Positions 1 to 11,640 of a DNA stretch of 64,000 nucleotides are shown in pieces. Numbering within the stretch: the first letter of the stretch is position 1; each line of letters starts with the position of its first letter. Source of the stretch: Torymus aiolomorphi (taxonomy: Eukaryota > Arthropoda > Insecta > Hymenoptera > Torymidae); NCBI GenBank assembly GCA_036365515.1, contig CM070873.1, positions 79,522,029 to 79,586,028 of the forward strand, in the 5' to 3' direction. The notes under the pieces are model-generated. The model was not told the DNA's origin, ran no database searches, and was given only the letters and a program-made list of their open reading frames with translations. Made by a program: the position numbers and the translations under genes.

Positions 1-1544
1 ATTATGATGTATTGGAAATCGCGGTTTGTAGTTCCGAGTGAACCAGCAATTTAAGACTCAGCCATGCAGGCTAGTGCAATAATTGCATGGCATGTTACGA
101 GTAGAAGCTTCTAGACGTCTCACACGTATGTGTGTATATGTAAAGTCTAGATATCTCGAGAACCATTCCACCGATTTTCTTCCATTCCATTTTCTTAATT
201 ATGCAAAATTATACAAAATAAAATCGCGTTTTCCAATAAGGTCTCTAAAGTAATGTAACCTCAAAACTCGATTTTTATAAATGTTGTACTCACTCATCAT
301 CGAATCATTATTTATCACATATTTGAATTTTATTCAAAAATCTTGATTTTGATTTTGTGAAGCACTTTCTTAAACTTAAAATCGCTATAAATTTGTTTCT
401 TATTGGTCAAAAAACATGCCCGGGGGTTTATTTTTCAATTTTTCGTTTATACCATTCATATATAGTATTGAATCGGAGAGTAAATGAGTAGGGAAAAGGC
501 TTAATTCTTTGAACGGCACAAGTTCAATGCTTTAAAATTGAAAAATAGGTAAAACTTAAAAGTTGCATTAAAAGAAAAAAGAAAGAAAATGGCATATTTT
601 TACCTATTGGAAACGTTGGCTTTTCACATGTAAGTATAAAAAATTTTCAGAGAAAACAGAATGAATTATTAAAAATCGGATTTGAAAAAAATTGTCATCT
701 TTTAGTTTTTCGTAAACTACTCAAAGTATTAATCGGGCTGCAAACTAGATCAAATTCTTTACGGTTAATAAAAAATTGTCCCAAAAAGTTGAAAATTGAA
801 AAAGTTATAGCAGTTTGAAATTTCGAGTTCATTTTAAATTTTGTAATCTTCATTTTCACGTCTAATATTGATCAAGCTGTATAATAAAAAAAAATTATAA
901 GCTTAGTCCCAAAACACGGGTTTCCTTAAATATGGTTATAAAATATTTTCGCAGTTTTTGGGCCCAAACAAATGATCTGTTACGACCGAATATTTTTAAG
1001 CATGTTTCAAAACTAAAGTTTAGACCAAAAACCTGTATCGAAAAGCATTTTTTGATCGTTCAGGTGCGAAAATATGTGCCTGAAAAAAATTTTCCCGCGT
1101 AAAAAATGTTAACACGTGACTCGTCTTTTTCACTGTTTGATTCGCTATTTTAAAACACACTATTTATTAGATTCTATAACACTGTACCCCTTTTGACACG
1201 CATCTTCTTCAAAGAGTCTGAAATGAAAGCCGCAACGCCGTCACCTGCTAAACCAAAATAAAGAACTTCTATAGGAGGGTGCTTTCACCGTGTTTTTTAT
1301 ATTATATATAATCGGAGCTGCTCTCTAGTATACTCCCCTTTACAATGGCAGAATCGAATTAGGGGAGTTTTTTAGCCAGTCGGGACATTCTCCCCTTGGC
1401 GGGATATTATATACTTAGTAACCGCGCACATGAGCCAATAAAGCTGATCCGGCTGTTTTTTATGTTTGATGAAGAAACACCCTTTGTATGGAGTGTCACA
1501 AAATGGCGAATATAATGGCGGAAAACCGTCGTAAATGTATCTTG
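1..1544. other. AT-rich region, no gene recognised
   Basis: No open frame with recognisable protein features and no RNA gene seen on either strand. Short A/T runs and a few local inverted words only (for example around 62-90). It may be intergenic or the remains of old repeats. Confidence 0.5.
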
Positions 1545-2465
1545 TACCAATAGCGTTCGTTTATATTGTTTGCTATAATTATCTTTATTATTTTCCGCTT
1601 TTATACCTTAATAACTTTATACTTAAGATATAACAGGTAGCTTATTTATAAGGTCATATATTTTAAAACACTAAATTGGAACGTTAAAAAGTCCTAAAAA
1701 TCGTTATTGCTCCAGCCTTTAATTATCTCCAAAAATATGATACTCTTATGAAGATTATTCTTATTTACAGTATCCAAAAGGTGGAATAAAAACAAAAATT
1801 TGACAAGAATCATAATCCATAAATGGATTATATTGCATTTACAGTGTTAAATTTGTAATTGAATATATATTTGAGTTAAAAACATTATAACAAGTTACAA
1901 ATTAATTTTGAAATCGTGCTTTTACTACTTTAAGAAAAAAACAACTGTAAAATAAATTCCCCTCTCCTTTGCATTTTCACAGTATTTTGTGTATCTTGTG
2001 TACGCTTATCTTTGAACTCATGTAACCTTTAAGGAATCAACATTTATTAATTCAGGAAAAAGCAAATGAAAGCACGCATTTTTTTAGTTTTATTTTCTTC
2101 TTTTGAAATATATGTGAGACTCTTCCTGGCAAAACGATTTATGTTTGAAGGGAGGCCATTTTTAAGCCTTTATTAAAAAGAAAAATATTGTCCGCAAAAA
2201 AACTTGAATTGACTATGTTCCCGATTTTTTGGATGTTCAAAATGGTCCAAAGTACCAAAAAAAAAATTCTTTTTATTTTTTTCTACCCAGTGGTTTGCTA
2301 ATTTCTGTAGAATTTCCCATATACAGTTTTGTTTAAACTGGATTTTATATTAAAAAATAATTCTAATGTATTCATTTTTCTAAACTTACTCAAAATTTGA
2401 GTTAACTTAATGAATAAATAAAGTACATCGAGATTGTTTAGCGAACATTTACCACATATGAAATC
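1545..2465. repeat. Segmental duplication copy 1 (partner 35150-36080)
   Basis: Several blocks recur in the same order near 35150-36080: a block with 'aatatgatactcttat' followed by 'ataatccata.atggatt', a block 'aaattaattttgaa.tcgtg', and a block with 'acagttttgttt' followed by 'acatatga'. A weaker third copy of the first block lies at 4655-4865. The copies are diverged and interrupted by later insertions. Each lies next to a CDF-like gene or gene fragment, so they look like remains of a duplicated locus rather than a mobile element. Confidence 0.55.
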
Positions 2466-2482
2466 AGTAACAAATAATCTTT

Positions 2483-2668
2483 ATACCACTCTAACCTCAA
2501 AATCACAACTTTGGTATGATTTTTCGGCGCTCGTGGTATAAAATACCGTTCGAAACTAGTGCGTAAGTCGATTATTTAGGTGGTGTGACTTTTTCGTACT
2601 CGCTTCGCTCGTGCAAAAAGTCACACCAGCTAAATAATCGACTTCCCCACCCGTGTCGAAATGTACTA
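2483..2668 (+). mobile_element. 187-bp multi-hairpin MITE, copy 1
   Basis: Nearly identical to 32904-33090 and 36720-36906. It starts with ATACCACTCTAACCTC and ends with GTCGAAATGTACTA. The core 2565-2644 is a long inverted repeat (AAGTCGATTATTTAG against CTAAATAATCGACTT) with apex ACTCGCTTCGCTCGTGC. No coding capacity. The sharp shared ends in three places support a small non-autonomous mobile element. Its class is unknown. Confidence 0.85.
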
Positions 2669-2706
2669 TTATCAATCATTGAGTTGTCAGGTTTATTTTC
2701 ATTTTC

Positions 2707-2820
2707 TTACTTTCGTAGTCTATCTTTTAAATAGCCCGCCATTTGCTTCTGTTCAACTACTGACTGGTATAGGAAATCCTTAACAATATACACTGCGCAG
2801 GCTAATATCAGTACAGGAGC
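2707..2820 (-). pseudogene. C-terminal fragment of a third CDF-like gene
   Basis: Read on the minus strand, this encodes about 38 residues ending at TAA (2707-2709). It aligns to the last transmembrane segment and tail of the protein at 38875-39672: both carry ACAVY and the tail SVVEQKQM, then a basic end. The frame is open back to 2820, then meets a stop a few codons upstream. A possible acceptor AG sits right at the 5' edge, so it could be a lone terminal exon, but no upstream exon was found and I favour a fossil left by duplication. Confidence 0.75.
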
Positions 2821-3428
2821 TATTTGATTCAATTTTAGTCAATTTAAAAAATAATTTCATATTTGGTATATGTTCAATGATATTTTTTCTAAATTATTTA
2901 CAGCTTTGCAATTTAAATTCAATAGATAATTATAATCAGAAATTACCAGTTGAAATATATGTATTTAACTAAACTAATAGATTTTAAATTTAAATACACC
3001 CAGAAATCACAATGTATTTAGCATATATGTGTATAGTGTTCGATATTTAGCTGCATGGAGGATACAGATATAGAGACTGAAAAACATAATATTAATACCA
3101 ATATATATTTTGGTGGTGTTACCTTTGTCATACACTTTTATTGTCATTTAAAAACTAAATATTATATCATGTTATATTACATGGATTTTGTATATAAAAT
3201 AATACAATTATTATAAAATACTATAAAAACATTTCAATATACGAAATTACAATAATTCAGTTAGTAGATTTCCATTTGACGTATAATAAATTATAAAATT
3301 GTTTATGTTTACATTAAATAGTCAAATTAAACATTTTTAAATTGGACGAAGCATTTCTGAGCAATAGAATATTTTTACTCACTCATTACAGAAGTAATGA
3401 AATTTCTGAACTACTCTAATCTTTCACG
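2821..3428. other. AT-rich spacer, nothing recognised
   Basis: Very AT-rich sequence between the CDF fragment and the 3' end of the CDF-like gene. It probably includes the latter's 3' UTR. No clear poly(A) signal can be singled out among the A/T runs. Confidence 0.4.
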
Positions 3429-4160
3429 TTATAAATTAAAAATATTGTTTAGTCCCATAACATAGGACCTCACGAAGAAGATGTCCCCCTCTTTCAGAGC
3501 TATGGACCTTTCAATCGACTCCCTGGCCAGGTTTATCGCGAACAGGAGTATCAGCCCCGCGTTAAAAAGCGCGTAAATAGCATCGGCCACGAAAAATCCG
3601 AAAGCGTATATCTCTATGCAGGCGACGACGATGACTAATGAGCCGAAGCCGCAAGATAGCAGGTGATGGTACGTCCTCTCCACCGACCTATCCTCCGCTA
3701 TGCTCTGCTCGGGCCACTCGTACGCCGTCATGATCGCGTAGACGCCGGCCAGGGTCACGAGGAATCCCGGCACCGGTATGAGGAAGCTCCTGGCGTTAAA
3801 CTGTATGGTCGGCGCTATAAACAAGTCATGCAGAGCCAAGTAGCTGCAGAGGATGGCGAAGCAGCCGAAGACGAGGCTGACAGCAAAGTTGAACTTTATC
3901 GAGGGCTCGACGTAGTTGAGCGAGTAGTAGCGCTGATCACGCCAAGTCGTTAGCACCGATAGGAACCGGCTCGAGAGCATCATGCCGTTGAAGCAGAGAT
4001 AACTGCCATGAGTGAAGACTGTGAGGCTGCTGAACCAGGCGCCATAGGCAATCTCGAGGCAGGCGGCCAGCTGGTGCAGCACGACGAGGACGGGTAGAAA
4101 GATGAGGTTGCGCGGACGATTGAAGAGACTCGGGTATTGTTCGGTGTCCGACTCGGCCAT
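3429..4160 (-). CDS. CDF/ZnT-like six-helix membrane protein with degenerate metal site
   Basis: 243 residues starting at MAESDTEQY, with about six hydrophobic segments. The pattern follows cation diffusion facilitators: a TM2-like HGSYLCFN, a TM5-like HHLLSCGFGSLVIVV, and a TM6-like VADAIYALFNAG. In true ZnT proteins TM2 and TM5 each carry HxxxD for zinc; here the equivalents read YxxxN and HxxxC, so ordinary zinc transport is doubtful. Paralogue of 38875-39672. The coding exon is preceded by an acceptor AG at 4165-4166, and a good donor (AAG|GTAAG) lies at 4357/4358, giving a 193-bp intron in the 5' UTR. The coding region is much richer in GC than its surroundings, which supports constraint. 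Family assignment rests on pattern, not on a search. Confidence 0.65.
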   Translation of the reverse strand: MAESDTEQYPSLFNRPRNLIFLPVLVVLHQLAACLEIAYGAWFSSLTVFTHGSYLCFNGMMLSSRFLSVLTTWRDQRYYSLNYVEPSIKFNFAVSLVFGCFAILCSYLALHDLFIAPTIQFNARSFLIPVPGFLVTLAGVYAIMTAYEWPEQSIAEDRSVERTYHHLLSCGFGSLVIVVACIEIYAFGFFVADAIYALFNAGLILLFAINLARESIERSIALKEGDIFFVRSYVMGLNNIFNL

Positions 4161-4164
4161 GGCT

Positions 4165-4357
4165 CTTCAAAAGAAATTCAGTTATTTTTATTTTTCTCCA
4201 ATATATACCACGATAATAACAGTTAAAATTATGCCCCCTAACATTTGAAACAATATTTTCGTGTTTTTGTTTTTTTTTTTGTAAATTGAACAATCATAAG
4301 TAAAAACTAAACTAAACGAAATAGTTTTTAAAACAGATTCAAAATAATAATTCTTAC
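4165..4357 (-). other. 5' UTR intron of the CDF-like gene
   Basis: On the minus strand the donor reads CAAG|GTAAGAAT and the acceptor TTTCTTTTGAAG|AGCC, four bases before the ATG of the CDF-like protein. Its 193-bp length fits other introns in the window. Inferred from splice consensus only. Confidence 0.55.
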
Positions 4358-4365
4358 CTTGACAA

Positions 4366-4485
4366 AATGTACAAGTCACTGTAAACACTAGAAATTGACT
4401 GGCGAAACAATTACGGAAATTCTCACTTTAACAAAATGCATAAGCTACTGTAAATACTGTAGAAGTTAACTGGCGAAGCGGGACT
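4366..4485. repeat. Imperfect tandem duplication of about 60 bp
   Basis: The phrase ACTGTAAACACTAGAAATTG ACTGGCGAA recurs just after as ACTGTAAATACTGTAGAAGTT AACTGGCGAA, together with a flanking ACAAAATG. Two units. It lies in the presumed 5' UTR or promoter of the CDF-like gene. Confidence 0.7.
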
Positions 4486-4654
4486 GACAATAACGGTGTA
4501 CCTGCTAGAATCTCTATCTATCGAAGAATAACATACTCTCTATCACTCAGAAAGAAAATGTTTATTCGAAATATATCCAATATTATTTTCACAGTTTGTA
4601 TACAAGCAGCTGATCTTCCACATGAATTTGAAAACAATCATCACCAATTTATCG

Positions 4655-4865
4655 TATACCAATAGCATTTATTAATATTGTTGGCTATAATTATCTTTAT
4701 TATTGACCTTGATAATTTTATATTTAATATTTAGGAAATAGCTGATGGAAAAGGCCATTTTCATAATTTTAAAATACTAAATTGAAACATAAAAAATTTT
4801 TAAACATTATTATTACCCCAGCTCTCGATCATCTAAAAAAATATGATACTCTTATAATACATTGT
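4655..4865. repeat. Third diverged copy of the 1545 block
   Basis: Shares CCAATAGC, TGGCTATAATTATCTTTATT and AATATGATACTCTTAT in order with 1550-1750. The later part also matches the first block at 35150-35215. It is part of the duplicated neighbourhood of the CDF-like genes. Confidence 0.6.
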
Positions 4866-5170
4866 GCAACGAAGGGAGAAAATGAGTTATTTCTAGCGAG
4901 GGTGAGGGGGTGCTGAAAACACCTCACCCGAGTCTATCACCCGAAAAAAATACATGACCCTTCCTAAATTGTAAGAAGATGTACAAGCGGTCGGTATGGG
5001 AAAAATCTACAGTTTCACAGATGGTAAAGCCGATTCCAGGCAAAGGAAATTTCACATTACCAAAGAATATAAGTTCTTGAAGAAATATTTACCATCAGTT
5101 AATAACGTCATAAACATCTAATGCGTATTTCCCGAAAAGAGACATTTAGCATCGGTGCAAGGTATTTGAA

Positions 5171-5765
5171 TCTTTGCAAAATAATCTTCAGGTCTGCTCA
5201 AACCTAAACGTGTGGTAATTTTTATAATCTTTTCCCAGACTAATTTTTTATAGACACTATACTTTACCTACTGCCTACTCTACAGGGGTTGGGGAAAAGC
5301 CTACAATAGGTAAAGTTTTATTATTTTGAACTGCACGTGCTTTCATTTTTCGAGAAAAATCTATCTGCCAAATACCCGTTATGCAAGTGCCCTACTTAAC
5401 CTACTTTTCATATACCGCACAAAGTATATAAATATATAATCCAGGTATGTCATTTTGACTATTTTAACAAGATTGGTCGGACCAAAGAGGCGAATTAAAA
5501 AAGACAAATTGTTTTTTAAATAAAAATAGATAAATATTATTAGTTAACGAGGATAATTTATGGAGTTCAATAAAATATAGATAACGATTTGTTATTGCCA
5601 TTTACAACTTATGATAAATTAAAGATTTAAAAATTATTATAAATATATAAAACATTCAATATTATTTTCTCTTTCCAGACAGATCACTTTCAAAAAATTT
5701 TAAAAATACTTTACCACTTTCTATACACAATGAAAATATTATTTAAAGCAGTTTATATAGCATAT
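5171..5765. repeat. Segmental duplication, partner at 41726-42190
   Basis: Contains AAATAATCTTCAGGTCTGCTC, CTCTACAGG.GTTGGG, TAGGTAAAGTTTTATTATTTT, TATATAATCCAG.TATGTCA and ATACTTTACCAC in the same order as 41726-42190. The orientation and the distance upstream of a CDF-like gene are consistent with co-duplication, allowing for repeats inserted at 39834-41333. Confidence 0.75.
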
Positions 5766-6312
5766 CTAAAATAATTTTTATCAAAAACTATCAAATATTA
5801 AGATTCCTTTTATCTGCATTTTAGCAGGAATAATAACAGGAATATGATCCATACAACCGCTTGAAAGGTAAAACAGACATTTTTTAAATTAATTTTAGTG
5901 CTATTCTGGTTTTTATGTCTGGTAAGATTTTGACGTGAGTACTCACGTGGAGCTAGGGTGACTTCACCAGTGAAGGAACGAATAAGGAAATTGTAACTTT
6001 TGTTATTTAATTAAGTGGTTTAAAAATGGATTAAAAGTAAAACCCTTTTGAAATTTATATTCTAAAATGTTCAAACTTTACGTCGGTGAGCAAATTTTGA
6101 ATAAAGAATCAAAGTAAAAATTTTATTTAATGAAAATCTGTAAATATCTCCTAAAAACCAGTAAAGGAACACGCAATCTTATAGTATCTAAATACGTTTC
6201 ACCAGTGAAGGAATACATCGCCAGTGAAGAAACACTTAATAGCGGCGATTTTAGGATTTTATTCTTAACAAGATAATTTCTTTTATGCAGAATCTTTATA
6301 TAAAATGAAATA
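5766..6312. other. AT-rich spacer with short direct repeats
   Basis: No gene recognised. The words CACCAGTGAAGGAA and CGCCAGTGAAGAAAC occur in several variants between 5960 and 6235, suggesting the end of an old repeat. Confidence 0.4.
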
Positions 6313-8095
6313 AAAAAACCGCTGCCAATTCATTGGCCCGTGGCTTCCTCAAACTTAATTTGCTTATTCCTTTAATGAATTTTTAATAACAAAATTTATA
6401 ATTTTTACAACAATTTATGACATAATTATAATTTAACTCATTTATGAAGATTAAAAATTATTAATTTTTAAATTATGTATAAAATATGAATAAAATAATA
6501 GGTATGAATTTTTTTTTTAAATTATGTGTGAAAAATAATTCAAATAATTGATTGTAATATTATCGTCAAAACCTTTTAAAATTCCTAAATAATCTTTACT
6601 TCAAATTATATTTTCTTTGTGAAATTTCACACATAGGGTACTTGTCTCTAGTAGTATGCCTGTCCGTATTTGTGTGCTCTTTTTGGAATTTCCGATGTAA
6701 GAAAAAGGTTCTAACCTTAAAAATAATAAATGGCTATTACAAAACAAAAGCACGTATACAACACGTGTGCATCGGCGCATAGCGCATAGCGCATGTCATT
6801 TCCATTTTCTAGTATACATAAATGCGTTCCCGAATAATTACGATTTTAAAAGAGGGCTAAAATAGTTTTAACCTCAAATATCTCTGAAATTCATAAACGA
6901 ATTCTTTTACCCTAAGAACTTTTTTAATAAATAATATACAAACTTTACATCTCCACCAAATTTCAAAGAAATTAAAACAATTTTAATGTAGTTATATTGT
7001 GCGACAACAAAGAAAGTCATTTTCAAAAAGACTAACATTTTAAATATTAAACATCTCAAAAAATAACCATATAATGTGGATGAAATTTTACACAGGTATT
7101 GCCTATATTGCATACAAAATAGTCTATAAATTTCAAGCTGATACATGAAGTCGTCATTAAGAAATTACGATTTTGAAAAAAACCGTAAAAGAATTTTAAC
7201 CTTAAATATCTCTAAAAATCATGAGACAATTCTTTTACCTAAAGGACTTATACGATAACATATGGACTCTACATCTCCAGAAAATTTCAACATTTTTAAT
7301 TAAATTAGTTTTTGATTAAACCAGTTTTTGTTTTCTCTAGTTATCATGCGACAAAGAAAATAACTTTGTAAAATACGAACATTTTCAAAATCAAATATCC
7401 AAAAAGTAATCGTACGATATTGATGAAAATTCGCACGCATATGTCTATATCACATACAATATTGTCTATAAATTACGATTTGAAAAAAAGGTTAAAAAAA
7501 TTTTAACCTCAAATATTTCTGAAATTTCTGGTCTAATCATTTTGGCCAAAAAACTCGACCGAGAGCTATCAAAAATCTACCTCTACAAGGAATTTCAAAG
7601 CGATTAAGATAATTTTACTCCCGTAATCATTGGATATACAAAACTCATTTTCTTCAGATTTCAATTTTTTTCTCAAAAACTAGCCGACAAAATGGATTCA
7701 AATTTTTACAGATTATAGCTATTTATATTCTGTATTATCATGATTTTTCTCAAGAAAATTGACCGTTTAGTTTAGGAGTTATAAGATTCTAAAAAAAAAA
7801 CCGTTTTTGTTAATAACAAAAGAACCGTGATAGCTAGAGAAATTTTTTTTTAGAAAATATAGATATTTTAATGCTCTTTCGAATTCTATCGATTCGATTC
7901 AAATATCTTGATCTTATCATTAAACAAAAAAAACAAAAATCAATTTTGAGAAAATCGAAAATTCGAAATAAAACAAAAACGCATCGGCGAATCAAAAAAC
8001 GAATTTTTGATCCGCCATCACACAAAAAAAAATAAAACAAAAAAAATGAGACGTGTCAGGTCAAAATCGATCGAGTAGAAGCTAAGATCCTGGCG

Positions 8096-8154
<59 letters not shown>

Positions 8155-8288
8155 ACACACCCACACACATCCAGACATTTTTCAAAAATCATGTATTTTG
8201 ATTCCTAACACCTTGAAAAACAATTATAACATGTTTTTACAATAACTCAAAAAATTACTATCACAAAGCTTCCTCTAGGAGGAAGCAA
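6313..8288 (+). mobile_element. Hairpin-ended repeat, copy 1 (A end to B end)
   Basis: The A end reads AACCGCTGCCAATTCATTGG, with an internal GCCAATTCATTGGC palindrome, then GCTTCCTC. The B end is ACAAAGCTTCCTCTAGGAGG AAGC. Between them are diverged phrases such as TTTTAACCTCAAATATCTCTG and a (CA)n tract at 8098-8168 next to the B end. Six further copies or fragments are at 10261-24175, 21871-23242, 30713-32156, 33447-33680, 39834-40340 and 42509-44152. No protein is encoded. Both ends carry hairpins, but I do not see the TC start and CTRR end of a Helitron. Class unknown. Confidence 0.8.
8098..8168. repeat. (CA)n microsatellite inside hairpin-ended repeat
   Basis: About 26 CA units followed by CCCACACACCC variants. 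Followed by CATCCAGACATTTTTC, the same context as in the other copies of the host repeat. Confidence 0.95.
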
Positions 8289-8472
8289 TTTTCAAGGATT
8301 TGAAAATTATCGTCATGTTAGATAAACAATACATAGAAAGCTTGATATTTTTATATATATAAAGAAAATGTTCGTTAACTGATGACTGTTCCAATACTGG
8401 TGTAGTTACCCTACATGAGCTCAGTTTTTGTGCAATCGAAAAATGGAAAAATACGTGTTTAATTATATTAAA

Positions 8473-8522
8473 GCGATGTGCAGTCCATAATGAATTTAGG
8501 TTGATTTTGGACTGCACATCGC
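8473..8522. repeat. Perfect 15-bp-stem hairpin
   Basis: GCGATGTGCAGTCCA (8473-8487) is matched by TGGACTGCACATCGC (8508-8522) with a 20-nt loop. It could be a pre-miRNA-like foldback, but a repeat end is as likely: the related words CTTAAGGCGAT occur at 10945 and 11441. Confidence 0.7.
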
Positions 8523-8579
8523 CTTAAGAGAAGAATAACATACTTCAAAAGCAAAACTAAAATGATTAATGACATAGGC

Positions 8580-8760
8580 ATGCTCCGCCACCGTAGTAGC
8601 CGTCTCCCGACTCTACCGCCGCTCGATTCTCATTATTTAAATAAAGTGTTGCCGTTTCCAGTTGGGGCATCTATAAAGGCTTATAGATAAGAGACCTGGG
8701 TGGGATTGATTATTTCGGAAGAGGTGCTTTATACAATTTTAATCGAACTTCATTTACAGG
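8580..8760 (+). promoter_or_regulatory. Possible promoter with short noncoding first exon
   Basis: A GC-richer stretch in AT-rich surroundings contains CTATAAAGG at 8671-8679. About 30 bp downstream a possible start is followed by TTTACAG|GTAAGTTC at 8753-8766, a strong donor. Together they look like a TATA promoter and first exon of an unidentified plus-strand transcript. No downstream exon was found. Confidence 0.3.
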
Positions 8761-9609
8761 TAAGTTCGTTCAATTGTACAATTGTATTTCGCACCGCTTC
8801 CTCATAATCAAACGGTAGATGTTTAAAGCTACAAAACGGCAACTGGATATACAGAAAAATGTATGACATTTTGGAAAAAATGCCTCCCCTTTTTTGGATT
8901 TAAATATCATTCTTCATTTGTAATCCAACAAAATTACGAAATCTTAAGGTGGTTCCCTGGAAATCCGAGTTGATTCAAGACATACTTGGAATTACACACG
9001 TATGTCAATAAAGAGACAATGAATGTCATATCTAAATTTCAGAGCATTTTATGGTTTGGCTTCTGAGTAATTGCTGTGTAAAGTTACACGGATTACACAG
9101 GAGATATATCTATATATAACGAAACTGACGTGTTATCTATCTGCTTACAACAATATCTAAGCAACGAGATTTATAACACAATTAGGTATATAAGAATAAA
9201 AAATCATTATTTAATTGATTCATAATAATTTGTCAAAAGGACAAAACAATATAAAAATTAGATATATAATTAAAATATACAATTTGTTATCAAAACTATT
9301 ATTTTTATATAAATTGCAAAATTGCAATTTTATATTTTATATTGGTATAATTCCAATGAAATAAAACTGGAATAGATATAATTTTATGCAACAGTAACTA
9401 CAGAAACAGATATGGCTATGCGTACACTTATTTTGCTCATCGATAAACACCAAATAGACTAATATTTTAACTTTAAACAAGTGTTCAAATGATCATATTT
9501 TTGTATTAAGCCTTATTATTGGTAGAATAAAGTGCTTCCTAGTTTTATTTCATTAAAAATTCTTCAAGTGAAAAAAATTTCAAATGAAAAATTGCTGTCA
9601 AAATAAATC
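8761..9609. other. AT-rich region, no gene recognised
   Basis: No recognisable coding or RNA feature. Poly-A/T runs and diffuse low-complexity sequence. Confidence 0.4.
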
Positions 9610-10238
9610 TTACAAACTATCACATAATTCATCAATCCTTGAAATAACTAGACTACGCTCTTCTGATGCAGCCCTATTGCAGCTCTCTTTGGCAGCTGAT
9701 TCAATGGCTGGACCCACTTCTCGTTCATACCTTTGATACATATCTTGATTAATTGTTGGTATATTTAAACAAGCTAGAATTTTATTTAATTCAGAGCAAC
9801 CATTTCTACTATGAACAGCGCCTAAAAGCATTTTCGAATATAAACAATTAACAAACATATTATAGATATCTTATAATGACTTTACTTACCTAGTATTGCT
9901 TTTGTTGTTACATCGTTATGAAGAACCTTTTGCTTGTGCCTTGAAGCTTCTAATGCTGAATCATTGATAAAGTGTACTTTTCCTGATTCCACTCTATTAA
10001 CAGATAAACATTCAGTGCATGTGATATAAAATGTAGAATGAAGACCTTTTATTTGTTCCTCTTTCATGTTTTGCAAGAGGAGGTATTCGAAGCATTAATA
10101 ACACTTCAATTGTTTTGATAAATACTCTGCATCGACAATACGTCTCCCTTTGCAAGGAAATGAACTTTCATCACTATTTGCTTCCTCACGACTATCTTTG
10201 GATTTTTCACGAGCTCTTTTTAAACTTTCTGCACATTT
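9610..10238 (-). pseudogene. Mutator-like transposase-domain fragment
   Basis: Two exons read on the minus strand. Exon A (about 10238-9890) gives a basic segment, GRRIVDAEYLSKQLK, then a cysteine-bearing stretch (CTEC) ending VTTKAILG. A good donor at 9889/9890 joins in phase to exon B (9821-9610), AVHSRNGCSELNKIL ... CLNIPTINQDMYQRYEREVG, ending at a stop. The order 'GRRIVD - C..C - KA.LG - ALNIP....YE' is what I know from the N-terminal domain of Mutator-like transposase proteins common in insect and other invertebrate genomes. An in-frame TAA at 10095-10097 breaks exon A. The DDE catalytic part is absent, so this is a dead fragment. Confidence 0.6.
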
Positions 10239-10332
10239 CTTTTGCTTCCTCATAGAGAAATTGCTTCCTTATAGAGGAAGCTTTGTAACGGTGAAAAAAT
10301 TTTTCGAAAAAAAAAATGTTCAAAAAGAGGTT

Positions 10333-10949
10333 TTAAGGGGGTGTTGTACTCATGTACACTGAGAAAAAAGTTTTGGAAAAATTGCCATACTTCTAGTAAA
10401 GCCACCACAGACTGTAAAAACCCAAAAAATTACCATACTTTACAGTAAATTTTATAATACAGTATAGTAAATTTTCCTATATTTCTAGTAAAATTTCTTA
10501 TAAAGTATGGTAATATTTTGGGTTTTTAAAGTCTGTGGTGGCTTTATAAGACAGTATGGTAATTTTTACCAAAATAATAATAATTTTTACAAAAATTTTT
10601 TCTCAGTGTACTCTGTTTTACCGATAGAACCCGGTAAATTCTATATTATTAAAATAAATATATCGAATTACGTTTTGTAAGGAGATAGTTGCCCTGCGCA
10701 ACGTAATAATCTACCATCCCACGCAGTTTTGAGCCGAAATATCAACGGCAATTTCGGTTATTTTTGTTCGAAAAATTTGTTAGGGTGCCGTGGATATTCC
10801 GGCTTAAAACTGCGTAGGATGGTAGATTATTACGATGTGCAGGGCAACTATCTCCTTATAAGGCGAAATTCGATATACTTATTTTGATAGTATATAATTG
10901 ACCGTGTTCCGTCGATAAAACAGAGTACATGAGTACAACACCCTCTTAA
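10333..10949. mobile_element. Palindromic MITE with TTAA termini
   Basis: Ends read TTAAGGGGGTGTTGTACTC and GAGTACAACACCCTCTTAA. Long inverted arms continue inward (CTACCATCC.ACGCAGTTTTGAG against TTAAAACTGCGTAGGATGG). No coding capacity. The left arm is interrupted by a second MITE at 10357-10608. A half copy is at 61455-61621. TTAA ends suggest a piggyBac-type relationship, which is inference only. Confidence 0.8.
10357..10608. mobile_element. CACTGAGA MITE, copy 1
   Basis: Terminal repeats CACTGAGAAAAAA and TTTTTTCTCAGTG flanked by TA on each side. Removing the element and one TA restores CATGTACTCTG, which matches the opposite arm of the surrounding palindrome. This fixes both ends and the 2-bp target duplication. 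Internal sequence has CCACAGACTGTAAAA and GTATGGTAA words in both orientations. Confidence 0.9.
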
Positions 10950-11640
10950 GGCGATATATGTGTATATTAGTTGATTTTGATCATTTTTGTTTTCGTGGGT
11001 GTATGTGTATGTATGTGTGTGTGTGTATATATTTGAACTCTTCATATCTCCGAAACGAATCGACCGATTTTCGTCGGGTAAAGTTTATTCTCTTCGTCTC
11101 GCGGGAAAAGAAAGGTACTTTAATGGATTTGAGTTTTTATTGATTTTCTTTTGTGTTATAACCAAAAAACGATTCTGAATTTTTAGTTTTTTTTTTTTTT
11201 CATATCTTACAGTCATTATTACATAATATAATAAACTTCTCTTGAAAGGTATTTAAATTACCTATATTTTCCTTTTTTAAAATTTAAAATATCTTCACTC
11301 TGTCAATTGTTATTGAGGAAAACTTTTTTATATTTCATAAATTAATTTCTCAAAAAATAATTTATCTATCGACTTGAAATTTTAACCAGTTATTACACTA
11401 ATTTAAGACTATAGGGTAAGTGTGCCAGTTACTGTGCCCCTTAAGGCGATGTCCGTAGTATTTAATCAATTACTATTTTTTTTTTTTCAATTTTTAATCA
11501 TCTTAAGACCTTTATATGATAATTATATATTCTGCGAGCAGAATAAGCACCTTTTTAATACAATATTATGTAAGGAATATTAAATAATTAATAAAATAAC
11601 AGCATAAGCCTTTGCATCAGTTACTGTATCATTAATTTAG

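Noticed and set aside
6313..8288. Helitron for the hairpin-ended repeats
   Set aside because: Hairpin near the end fits, but I see no 5' TC, no 3' CTRR and both ends carry hairpins.
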